NCBI GenBank assembly: GCA_022225965.2
Contig: JAKJXP020000060.1
Location: 222,869 to 286,868 of the forward strand
Reading direction: 5' to 3'
Length of the DNA stretch: 64,000 bases
Source: Diatrype stigma
Taxonomy: Eukaryota > Ascomycota > Sordariomycetes > Xylariales > Diatrypaceae
This document shows, piece after piece, positions 22,770 to 32,739 of the stretch. The notes under the pieces were generated by a model. The model searched no databases and was not told the origin of the DNA. It saw only the letters and a program-made list of their open reading frames with translations. Within the stretch, counting starts at the first letter, position 1. The number at the start of each line of letters is the position of its first letter. The translations under genes were made by a program, and so were the position numbers.

Positions 22770-23515
22770 CCAGGTGCTTCGGCTACAAGGCATGTGCTCA
22801 AAGTATCAGACCCCCTTTTCTTACCAACGCTAAGATCCAGGGTTATCATCCACTTGACGAAGCTCTGGACCAGCTTTTGAATCTAAGCAATTCATGCTTT
22901 CAGCAACTGTTTAATAAGCCGTTATAAGAGCACAAGTCCAGAACTAATACTGTCGAGATCAACTGAAGTTAGAATGTTTTCTTAATATGAACTGTCGAAC
23001 TAGCGCAATTGTCTGGACGCAGGTCACCAGGTGGTTATCTACATTTATAACATTTCAGCGGCTATGCATAGCAGCATATGAAGCTGATTGAACATCTTGG
23101 ATTTCCTGTTAAGGTTAAGGTACAGGAATATTCAAGAAGCGCGATTTTGACTTAACACAATGATGGGGGTAAGACAGGTAGTAATTATAGCTTTCTCCCT
23201 ATGAAAGCTAAGGTTCTGGGTGTAGCTAACCAGCTTGGTGATGGCATTGAGCGCAGGCTTACAATTCTACAAATACACGAAGTAAATTATTCTCATACAT
23301 CCTTGATAACAGAATCATTGGTGTTGAGCATATTCTGATCAAAAAGTACTCACGCCATGGAAATAGAAAGCTCTAAGCAGAAGTAGCCCCTTCAAGTAAA
23401 GCTCGACGCTCAGGCTATATACCTCCAAGTATGGGCAGCCCTCTACGACAACGTCGAAGAGAGACTAGCTAGCCAAGACCAAGAGCAACACTGCAACTTC
23501 GAACTCCCCTTCCCT
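22770..23515. other. Intergenic, no supported gene
   Basis: About 750 bp between the DUF6604 pseudogene and the 3' end of the DUF1264-like gene. Moderately AT-rich, no recognisable coding or repeat structure. Confidence 0.45.
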
Positions 23516-24344
23516 TCACATGGAATTGCGCCGCTTCCAGCAAGAATCGGCATCGGGGTGGATCTCGGGCTCCTCGATGTCCCTGCGGAGCTCCTTCTTG
23601 CGGCGCCAGTCGGTGCCGAAGCGGGCGTCGCGCTTGCCGACCTCCCGCTCGAAGTCGAACTGGCCGGGGGCCGTGAAGCTCGTCATGAGCTGCGGTTCGC
23701 CGAGCGGCAGGGCGTCGCCGCGGTCCGTCTGCCAGAGGTGGTAGACCTTGCCGTAGAGGCCGACGACGTGGCGCATCTCGGCGGTCTCGGCGGCCTCCCA
23801 GGCGCGCTGCGAGACCGGGCCGCGCGGGCCCGGCATCACCAGCATCCCCGACTTCACCTCGAACACGTGCGAGTGCCACAGCCGCCGCTCGTCCGCGGGA
23901 AGCGTCGCGTACAGCGCCGGCGTGATCATGTACTCGATCCCGATCAGCCGCGCGTTGGGGCCCGGCCCGTCGTATAGGATGCATTGCCGGACGTCTGGTG
24001 AGGGGGGGGGGGGGGGGGGGGTCAACTAAGTCAGTAGGGCAGGTTACATATATATAAGGGGAAGCAATCACTTGCCTTCGCTGAGGTGAGCGCAGTAGTG
24101 GTTCGTCTCCACGTGACGGCCGGGCTCATCTGCGTAGGTGTGGAAGGCATTCAGATGGGCACACAGCTGTTTGACTGGTTGGAAATCCTAAGTGCGTGTG
24201 TCAATACACAAGATGAACCCTTCCGATGAAATCTAGCCAGAAACAAAATACCTGTAACATAGAGGCGCCGGTCTCCAGCACCTTGTCTTCCATGGGGACG
24301 GGGCCACCGGGGACATTCTCTGGCCCTGTCGATGTAGACGCCAT
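23516..24344 (-). CDS. DUF1264 / oil-body-associated protein (OBAP)-like protein
   Basis: Protein of the DUF1264 family, related to plant oil-body-associated proteins; biochemical function unknown, with lipid-droplet association known only for the plant members. Three exons: 24252-24344, 24076-24187 and 23516-23994, giving 227 residues, the family's usual length. Exon 1 encodes [13 protein letters not shown] sequence ([10 protein letters not shown]); exon 2 the conserved [15 protein letters not shown] and [11 protein letters not shown]; exon 3 [24 protein letters not shown], then [17 protein letters not shown], all family hallmarks. Intron 1 (64 nt) is GT-AG. Intron 2 (81 nt, 23995-24075) only joins the frame if it uses a GC donor (G/GCAAGT), and its polypyrimidine tract is an uninterrupted run of about 20 C before the CACCAG acceptor. 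The exon 3 frame stays open through the C run and would read as an artefactual poly-Pro start if the intron were missed. Confidence 0.88.
24002..24021. repeat. Homopolymer run of about 20 G (poly-C on the coding strand)
   Basis: An uninterrupted G run sits inside intron 2 of the DUF1264-like gene, where on the transcribed strand it is a poly-C tract immediately before the splice acceptor. Its exact length is likely to be unreliable in sequencing and polymorphic in populations. Confidence 0.9.
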
Positions 24345-24909
24345 GACGAGCTTGCTCTTAATGTAGTTTTGTCGGAAGTCGAGAATCAGAAAGAAAAACT
24401 GGCTAATGCTTCGTATTTCGCAATGGCAAAGGGAGATCGTCTATTGAATTGTTTTCAATGACCACCTGCACTATGAGAACCGAAATATGACTACATCTTG
24501 AAGTATGTTAACCAGTCTGACAGACGCTGATGTCATGACTTCAACATCCCCCACCCAAATAGGAATACAAACAGTTCCCCTGAGTCCTGATTCCCGTAGG
24601 TACCTAATTAGCTATTAGAAGCTTGGAGGAAACACCCACTGGGATCTAAATAATGCGCAATCGCCAATTGACCCCGCTACAGTATACCTATCAGCACATA
24701 TGTAGGTAAGTAGGTAGTCAGGTTGGAGATTCAGAACTCCAATCCATGGACTGTTTTAATCGCAGAGGTACGACGGTACGACGGTATGTATGTATGTATG
24801 TAATTTAGAGTCAGGGGCGACCTTGCGATGGTCTACTTGCCTGCTTACGTCATCGTGAGCTCTCCCCTCACCCCCTAGGGCCTATGAGCGCGCCCCCTCA
24901 GGTTCCAGC
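24345..24909. other. Intergenic, promoter of the DUF1264-like gene
   Basis: About 560 bp without a gene. Contains GGTACGACGGTACGACGGTATGTATGTATGTATG (two TACGACGG units followed by a GTAT run) at about 24768-24801 and GTAGGTAAGTAGGTAG at about 24701-24716. Confidence 0.5.
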
Positions 24910-25188
24910 TAACGTTACGAAGGTCGCGGCCAAAAGTAAGTAGCCATGATAAGACTACTCCACAGTACGCCACAGAGAGTACAGTAACATACAGTGTTCA
25001 GCACTAATGCCCCCGGAAGCTTTTCTTCCAAAGGGGGCTTAGTTGATGTGCTTCAGCGAATGAAGCGCTAGCATTACCTGTATTACAGCGTATTAGGCCT
25101 AAACACAGTTAAGCTTGAAGATTTGCCATACTGTCCCAAGCCGTACCTGAGGCTACTTACTTTTGGCCGCGACCTTCGTACAGCGTTA
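24910..25188. mobile_element. MITE-like element with 30-bp perfect inverted termini
   Basis: Two 30-nt arms, 24916-24945 (TACGAAGGTCGCGGCCAAAA then GTAAGTAGCC) and 25151-25180, are exact reverse complements. The match continues outward imperfectly to TAACG/CGTTA, so the element is about 279 bp. A TA dinucleotide at each outer end is compatible with a TA target duplication but does not prove it. Inside is a second hairpin, GCCCCC-GGAAG/CTTCC-aaa-GGGGGC, at 25009-25038. There is no coding frame of note. This is the layout of a non-autonomous DNA transposon; an alternative is a structured promoter element of the downstream DENN gene, whose start lies about 380 bp away. The family is not recognised. 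Confidence 0.7.
25009..25038. other. Hairpin inside the MITE-like element
   Basis: GCCCCC (25009-25014) pairs with GGGGGC (25033-25038) and GGAAG (25015-25019) with CTTCC (25025-25029), leaving a three-A bulge. Part of the element's internal structure, position central to the outer inverted arms. Confidence 0.6.
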
Positions 25189-25359
25189 ACGGCAGCGTCC
25201 GTGGTGGGCCCACCGAATGCCGAGCTTGTCTCTCCCATGGGCCGGGAACCCCGACTTCAATTGTCCAACCAATGCGAGTCGAGACAGGGAACTTATCGAA
25301 CTTATCAACGACAACAAACAAATCAACCGAGGAGTACGACTGGATTCGATACGCTACCA

Positions 25360-25401
25360 CTGCTGCTGCTGCTGCTGCTGTTGCTGCTACTACTGCTACT
25401 G
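25360..25401 (+). repeat. CTG/CTA trinucleotide microsatellite
   Basis: Imperfect run of CTG units with a few TTG and CTA interruptions, about 14 triplets, in the 5' flank of the DENN/LCHN-like gene (about 170 bp before the ATG). Probably in the 5' UTR or promoter. Confidence 0.85.
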
Positions 25402-25570
25402 TACGGGACAGTACATCCGCGCGACCGTTGGAGAATAAGACAATCAATAAGCCCAATCGAGTCGACTCGGCTACTACGAACAGCTCAGGCTACGTCAAGC
25501 AGTCCACCAACGATGCGCCATCCCGTCTAGGTTACACACGATTGTCGCCAATCCAATCCATTTCAATCCA

Positions 25571-27855
25571 ATGGCCACCGCCCGTCGAGGCCAGCCGGAG
25601 CTGCACGTCCGCCTGCCCTCAACCTCGTCGGGTTCCCAGGTCGCGGCCGCATCCGACCTACCTCCGATATCCGCCCTGTTCCTGATCGAGTTCGACGTCA
25701 AGGCCGGATACACCATATCATGGAAGGAGCACAAGCCCGGCGTCGAGCTCGAGGGTGTGGTGGAATATAAGTCGCTCCCCTCGGGCTTGCATACCGTCTC
25801 GGACGACCTGATATACTTCGTGCACGAGGGACATGCAGGGCTCAGCGCTTTCATCAACGCTCCCGTCGACGACAGCGAGACGCGTAATGCGCGTATGCTG
25901 GCTGTTGGCGTACTGGTTCCCTTGAGCTATGGTCGGCTAGGGAGGGCTTGGAAGCATGCCGAAAACCTGAAAGACTTGGCGTCGTATGTTACGAGAGGAC
26001 AATTTTGGTGTATCAAACACTTGACAGCCATTCACTAACCACCACGAACAGGCAGTCAGCTGTGGACGCGAAGGAGACCAGCTCTTTATCGCAGTACTGG
26101 GAGAAGCACCATGCCAGGGACCATGAAATATCACAGCCAGAACGACCTCCAGCGAAACCCCCGACCGAGACACCCATTGTCAGCTTCCAGACTTCTCCGA
26201 AACCGCGCGGTCATGCTAGGAATCGTTCCATGTCAGACGGAGCAGCCCTTATAGCACCCGGACACAAACTGTCTCCCTACCATCCCGCCTGGAGCTTGAC
26301 GCGGTTACTCGACACATTCGGACCTCTCATCTTCCCTATACAACGCGCTGCTTTGCTACGAAAGCGCATCCTGATTTCTTGCCACGCACCTGTACATGAA
26401 ATATGTAATTTTGGTCAGTACTCCCATCTCCCACCCTTCCAGCCTCGCTCTCCCTAACCAAACCGTCCGTATCTAATGCAATACATAGTCTATAACATAT
26501 CCATCCTCTCCAACATCCCGCTCTCCACTTTCGAGATCCTCCCGGCCAACAAATCCGCGCCTCACCGGCTACGGCCGCTCTTCACCGTCGGCGTGCACGA
26601 CATCCCCTTCCTAGTCGCCGGCGCGAGGTTCTCCCCCTCGGCGTTGGAGGACCACGGGGCGGGCTGGGTAGCGTGCACCACGGACAGCATCCTGGCCACC
26701 AAGGACACCCTGTGCGACATGCTGATCACGATGCCGCCGGCCTACGCCGAGCAGGCCCGCGAGCACGTCTGGCCGACGGTCGAGTGCCCGCGCGGCGTGC
26801 CCGCGAAGGCCACGCAGCGCGACCTGCGGCGGTACCGCTCGCTGCGCGCCGGGCTGTCGCGTCTGCAACGGCCGCCGCAGCCACAGCAACAGACCCCAAC
26901 ATCAGGCATCATACCTGTTAGCAGGACAACAACGGACCCACCGGGAAGCCCGGAATCCAACACGGTCCTCTTGACCGAGGACGACGAGCGCGCCCTCGCC
27001 GAGCCTCTCACCTGGGCCGCCCTCGCCTACAGCGGCTTCATGTGGTGGGCGTCGGCCGGCGAGCAGGCGCGGTCCGACGAGGCCGAGGAGGCGGCTCACG
27101 ACGCCGCGCTGCTGGCCGGCCTGTCCTACTCGGCTGCGTCGCCGGGCTCGTCCTCCGCGGCGGCGGCGGCGTATTCCGCCACCACGCCTACGATGACCAT
27201 GAACATGAGCACGGCGGCGGCGGCGCGCCGCCCATCGGTGGATCTGTCGACCTCGACTGGCTCGCTGGCGGCGGCAGCGGCCGCGAGGCGACGACTGCGG
27301 AATGGCGACGGCGATGCTGACGAGGGAGGAGAGGAGGAAGTGGAAGAGGAAGAGGAGGAGGAAGAAGCGCGCGTCGAGCTCGCGACCATCGCGTACTTTC
27401 ACCGCCTCACGACGCAGATCCTGACGACGCTCGCCGACGTCGTGCTAGACGGCGGTGGCAGCAGCGATGACGAGGATGAGGACGAGGACGAGGACGAGGA
27501 CGATCCGGATCCGGATCCGCATTCCGGGTTTGACGACGGAGGGGGGCGCCAAGGGGAGGGGGATGGGGAGGATCAGGCGCTGCTCGGTCGTGTTTCCGAG
27601 GAAGGGGGAGAGAGGGGCCGCCGCGATGATGATGAGTTCGTCGATGCGAGGAGAAGAGGTGGAAGTGGCGGCGGTGGTCTTGGTAGGGGCGGCAGGAGCG
27701 TCGGCATCGGCAGCCAGGCCATGGGCGCCATGGGCCTCGATGTCTGGAGCGCCGCCGATGCGGCGTTCGTCGTTGCCGCTGTGGAGAAGTACTTTGGCCG
27801 TCGGGCGCACGTCGAGGGGAAGGTGGTCGAGGTTTGCGGGGTGCGGGTTTGTTAA
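25571..27855 (+). CDS. DENN/LCHN-like protein with DUF4484-type C-terminus
   Basis: Large cytosolic protein that I place in the LCHN (DENND11)/Anr2 group of DENN-domain proteins, putative Rab regulators in membrane traffic; yeast Anr2 is the likely relative. Three exons: 25571-25983, 26052-26413 and 26489-27855 (introns 68 and 75 nt, GT-AG), 713 residues. Exon 1 carries the upstream DENN features PISALFLIEFDVKAGYTI, the Trp-containing GVELEGVVEYKSLPSGLH, and MLAVGVLVPLSYGRLGRAWKH. Exon 2 ends in ALLRKRILISCHAPVHEICNF and joins VYNISILSNIPLS in exon 3, the typical DENN core. PLFTVGVHDIPFL and GWVACTTDSILATKDTLCD match the DUF4484 region. Exon 3 also contains long low-complexity inserts: Ala/Ser-rich (about 27130-27290), a poly-Glu tract (27330-27375) and an Asp/Glu run (27470-27510), usual for fungal versions. 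The end LDVWSAADAAFVVAAVEKYFGR is conserved-looking. Start is the first ATG. Confidence 0.82.
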
Positions 27856-28499
27856 CAGATCGGCTCGATGTCTGTCTGTCTGGTATTTCATATCGGTCGG
27901 TGTGGGAAGGACGGGGGAGTAGGCTCGAAATGTCGGGGCTGGCCGGGAGAAAGGGGGATGGGGGAGGATCAATGACCCGGATGGGGAAGGATATTTACCT
28001 ACCTGCACGCTGGCGTGGGTGTGTTGAATGTGTATGTGCTGCTGCAACTGTTGTTCTGATCGGTGTTCTAACCAACCTGGAGGCATTCTAGGTAGGCGGG
28101 CAGCAGTCAACGGGTGGATAGGCTGGTCGCTCCAGGATTTGCTCGACCCTCGGGTGGCGTTTTATGTTTTACGTGTACCTATCTGACCACCATACGTTGC
28201 GTTGCGCCCGTATACCCTCGTCGTCGTTTGGGCTTTCTGTATCTACGCAAGCTAGCTTGCCGCCTGCCTTGCGAACAAATCCCGTAAATATAATGGCATG
28301 TTTATATATGTTATTTCCTCTTCCCCTTCATCTTCCCAGGTTGGCTCAGAGGTGGCGCATGGCTTCGAGTGCACCTATCGCCTCCGTCGCCTAGCGGCTT
28401 ACAAGATACTTTGCGAGGCATGGGAGGGTAGCAGGTATGAATAGGCTTGTTGGAGTGAGCCAACATCTTTCATTACATTTCCGGGCCTGATTCACAGCC
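27856..28499. other. Intergenic, no supported gene
   Basis: About 640 bp between the DENN/LCHN-like gene and the DPP III relic; no motif or repeat recognised. Confidence 0.45.
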
Positions 28500-29240
28500 T
28501 AGCAACGACGAAAGATGCTAGCCAGGACATGGCCAGTACTGCAATCCACGAATTGCTTGGACACGGAAGTAAGAAGCTTCTGAGCGAGGCAGACTTTGAT
28601 CGGGAGAGTCCTCCGATCAGCCCATTGACAAGCCGCGCGATCGAGACTTGATACGGTCCCAGCCAGGCATAGACATCCGTCTTTGGAAGCATTGCCCCCA
28701 GCGTCGAAGAGTGTAGAGCTATACTCGTCCCGTTGTACCTCATTGACAACAAGGAGCTTCTCTTCATATTCGGGTACTATGAAGACTCTGAAATAACCGC
28801 AGAAGAACGTGAGTAGGACTGGGATGTCCGTATATATATATCGTTTCTAATCAACGCTGACGTCATCCAAAATTGGCGTCGAGGGACTCCAGGGCGGTGT
28901 CTTGAGCGTGGATCACGATGTCAAGGCCGGGAGCTTGACCGTCAAAGTCGACGAGAGTAAGATGCTGTCCCACGGAAAGCCATCCTTGGCATGGTTCCTA
29001 TGCCACATTCATATATGGCGCTGCACTGCCGATGTCGCACCGTGCAGGGAGTACTACGAGGATGTGACGTCTATCACGGGCAGGCATAAGGAATGGAAGC
29101 GGCTTGTTGATGGGAAGCCGGAGGCCTGGTGGAAGTTCGTGCACGCTAACACTTTTCTCCGCGATGGACAGGTAATGGTTCAAGACTATAAAGCCAGCAG
29201 TGAAGGTCTTATCAAATCTTGGGTGGAAAGAGATATATGA
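28500..29240 (+). pseudogene. Dipeptidyl peptidase III relic, 5'-truncated and internally deleted
   Basis: Remnant of a dipeptidyl peptidase III (M49 zinc exopeptidase; intact enzymes are about 700 residues). The zinc motif HELLGH survives at 28547-28564, followed by SKKLLSEADFD. In the same frame come a TGA (28649-28651) and a TAG (28670-28672), both at positions where the family has Trp, so TGG has become TGA and TAG. The second zinc ligand region then reads VEECRAILVPLYLIDN. After a possible intron starting near 28809, IGVEGL (from 28872) jumps directly to GGVLSVDHDVKAG: roughly 30 residues including the LEHF/HFAILK region are missing. The C-terminal part (DESKMLSHGKPS, HIWRCTADVAPCREYY, ending SWVERDI) is open from 28902 to 29240. 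The N-terminal two thirds are absent. It cannot make active enzyme. It looks like a decayed second copy; a functional copy would be elsewhere. Confidence 0.85.
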
Positions 29241-29632
29241 CTTCGGTTTTATAAGCTGATACGAGGGAATGATGAAACTGGCACAAATAATTCGTAGCTC
29301 GCTGTTTCTCAGTGAGTCAATGTGCATCCTGACTGAAAGCTAGGGGCCCTTTTCTGTCAAGTTGTTAACAAAGTAGTGGAGAATACTCTTCCATGTATGC
29401 GTAAGATGAGGCATATGGGCCAAATTGTATAGCACTCTGGCCGTTAAAGGGGACCCTAAACTTATACGTCTCAGGGGCTGACCCCCCCCCTCCTGGTGTG
29501 CTAGCAGCTACCGATACTTGCTACTTTGAGCCTTCAACAGGTTTGTACATACCATCTTTCAGTAGATGCTACGCTTCCGTTGGTTTTACAACTGAAAGCT
29601 AAGAGAGAAATCAAATATAGATATTCCTTGCT
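29241..29632. other. Intergenic, no supported gene
   Basis: About 390 bp between the DPP III relic and the 3' end of the F-box gene. Nothing recognisable. Confidence 0.4.
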
Positions 29633-31304
29633 TTATACTGATATGGGGTATCCGAGCTTCTTGATTACCCCTAGAACTTCAAGGGCTGATGCAGGCTCGA
29701 CCGGCTCATCCCATTCCTCGCCCTTTTGTGCTCTGAACTCCCTTGTCTGCCAGTACTGCAAAGGGCATTTACCGACTATCCTGCTTATATGCCCCCCAAT
29801 TCTACGAACGAATGCATATCGACTGTCTATCGATGGCAGCCATATCCCAGACGATCTGAGGTCGCCCTCTCTAGTCCATGGCAACTCAACACACTTCTCC
29901 ATTGGCAGCACGTCTTTCGAGTGCCCATTGGGTCGTCCTACTAGTGGAAGCTGGTCGCCTACCATCAACTCTTCTAAGAGCTGCCAGATACGTCGACGAT
30001 TGTGTAGACCCCTAGGGACGTACTTCAGGTCGTTATCGTAGCCCGTACAAGCCCATAGGTCTTCGAGATAGTCAAATCCGCTACGGTCGTTGCTAGATGC
30101 GTAGACATCAATGTTCTCTGGGACGTCAAGCCGGATACCGCCATCAACGCCGCGACTCAGTTGCCGGACAAGAAGTTCCCAGTTCCATTCGAAGTCCTCC
30201 CCACCTGGACAGGGTTGACTTGCTTTGGCATTCACTTTGCGAAGGTCAATGTCCCAGAGCCAAGGCAAAAGACCGCTGCCCCCCAGTGTCAACTCGTCCT
30301 TCCAGAAATGCTGTGGCAGCGCATGATTTGCTCTACGAGGCAACTCTCTGTAGGACCGTAGGTGCGACAGAATGATATGCAATATATCCTCTGGCAGAGA
30401 GGTAAGACGGGCTTGAAAGCTGCGCTCCTCCTCATCGACAGCGTCACGCCGGCACGGCTCCAGATTAGAGAGAAGCGTGTCGGTAAGATCCTCAACCTGA
30501 ATCGGATCGCTCAAGAAAGTCTGATTAGAAATATTAGTGTGAGCTAAGTGGTTTCCTACATGGAAGTGGTGCCAGACTCACATATAGCAGGTTGAATTCC
30601 GAGTCTAGCGTCGGGCCGGGCCATTGCGCCTTGCCAGTTTCTTCCTCGGGATAATCGCCGAATTCCCAGAAGCTCCCGTATGGTCGGTACCAGAAGGCTG
30701 GCCCAACCATGAAGTTCGCTTCCTGGTGCGTTGCGCCAAACCTTTGAGAAACGGCATGTCTCCAGCGCAAGGCGAGGAACAGGCTACGCATGCCGTTGAT
30801 ATATTTGCATGAAGATGACTTGATGACTCGTTTGGCCATATCGAGGCAGGCAGAGTGGATGGGGACGTATGCGCGCCCGTCGAACGTGGGGAAGTCCCAG
30901 TGGTGAACATTGACTGCATCATTGGGTCCGTCGGGTCTGCAGAGGTCGAAGCATGGCCCGCCCAGATGCTCTGCCTTGTACTCCTCAATCTCAGAGGACC
31001 TTTGGAGGCTTGGAAGTGAAGGCAGAGATGACGGGTGACTCTCGAGATGCTGGACGGCGTAGTTCCTGAGGTTCTCATACGCGAAAGACGGTAGGAGCTG
31101 CCCCGCCTCATCGTCTGGATCGCAGAGCAGTGTGGCCTGGTCTAGCCACAGCTCATTCTCGGCCAGCTTTGCCATCGCATCCTCATTGTCGAACTCTGGT
31201 GGAAGAGGGGTGTCCCGCTGGTCCACAATCCAACCGGCATTCCGGAATGGAAGCCCACAAACAGAACACTCATATTCGGTGTGTTTCCAGGCGTTGCGCT
31301 CCAT
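29633..31304 (-). CDS. F-box protein, filamentous-fungal type
   Basis: Putative substrate adaptor of an SCF ubiquitin ligase; target unknown. Two exons, 30582-31304 and 29633-30520, separated by a 61-nt GT-AG intron with a CTAAT branch region and phase 0, giving 536 residues. The N-terminal part opens with YECSVCGLPFRNAGWI, a Cys-containing motif seen at the start of many fungal F-box proteins, followed by a region around HLGGPCFDLCRPDG and YVPIHSACLDMAKRVI. The F-box itself is in exon 2 (LTSLPEDILHIILSHLRSY), unusually placed in the middle; this is common in the expanded fungal family that also has the upstream Cys-rich part. The C-terminal half (LPWLWDIDL, then NRRRIWQLLEELM) is conserved-looking without a named domain. 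The start ATG at 31304 immediately precedes the Cys motif. Likely part of a fast-evolving multigene family. Confidence 0.8.
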
Positions 31305-32739
31305 GTGAATGATCAGATGCGGGATGCGAACACTTGGGGCAAACTCGAAGGTTTAGGAGAAGAAGCGAATTGCAAGACAGATGCAAAAAGGGGGGTTGGC
31401 TCGCTCGGGTACGTACTCCGCAGGTCCCGTAGCCAAGGAACCTTCAAGCCAAGGAACCTTTAGCTTGTTACCGCCTACCTTAGACCTGCTGTAGATAGTC
31501 TGCCTACTTTTCAGAAAGCTAGAACACAGACAGCTAGATTCACGATTCGGCCAAGATTCGGCCTCGGCTGTTTTCTGCATCAATGGTGCGCATCAATGGG
31601 CGTTGCTGTGCCTCGCTGTGCCACAGCACTAACATTCCTAATGTTACCGTACCTGAGTGACCTGACTAATATATACGCGCCACGCAACGCCATGCCACTT
31701 AATCTGGGCCGTTGCTATTTTTATCGATCGTGCCGCGATATGTATGGATAAGCCCGGATGAGTCTGCAAAAGGTGGAACATCCTAATTTCCCAATATGCG
31801 AGGCCTTTTACTACGTAGTAGGTGTCTCTAGTTACCAGTAGGTAGTCAGGTAAATAGTCACTATCTGGCATCGTCGTGTCTGGCGTGTCTGCGTGTTAGG
31901 TATGAACTTGCCATGCTCAATACCAATTCTAACGTATATCGCCGCCTGATATCGAATATCAATCCGATACTAGCAGTGAAAAGTAAATACTGAGGAGCGT
32001 TTACGTATACTGCATTTGAACCAACACCTGGTATGGGCGAAATTGTGATTTACCTACAATACCTGACGTTACTCGGTGACGAAGGGTGGCATGATGGCAT
32101 CTACCATCGCCTGCATTTACGCGGGGCCTGCAATACATATGCAAGTACTTCAAGCCTCCTGATTCCACGCACTGTAAGGCCTCTCTCCCGGAATCGCAGT
32201 GTGTACTCAGGTATGTACGTAAATCCTAGTACCTAGTATCCTACTATTCCAAGAACTGGCAGGATTTTCGGTGATATTCACGTAGAATTTCCCCAGTCTT
32301 AGGGCTGATGTGAATCCGTCGATCATTTTTTCAGCCCTATCCTGGCAGCCCGCCCACTCGTCGAGGCCGCATGTCTCAGGTCGCCCGCTGGTCGTGAACT
32401 AAGAAGGCCAGAGCTGATATATCTGCGTCCAAAGAATGGTGCCATACTATTAATATCATCAGTACTATATCAGTAGTATATGAATTTTATCCTGTCTGCG
32501 GGGCTGTGAGATCGCTGCTAGCATGCAGCTCTATGTAGATGATCATGGCATTTGCTTGATGAACCGTTAACATATAAGCCTGGCCCAGATCTCTCGGCAT
32601 AGTTTACGGATACCTAGACTTGTATACTCATACTCATCTGTGCCGTCTCATACGCAGAGATATTGGACAGTAGCAGGGGCTTTTCCCTCATCTATGCCGT
32701 CTCTGTCTTCATTCTAGCCTCTAATTGAATATCGCAATC
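31305..32739. other. Intergenic, divergent promoter region
   Basis: About 1.4 kb between the divergent F-box and secreted-protein genes, likely holding both promoters. The direct repeat CAAGGAACCTT occurs twice at about 31433-31459. No gene recognised. Confidence 0.45.
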
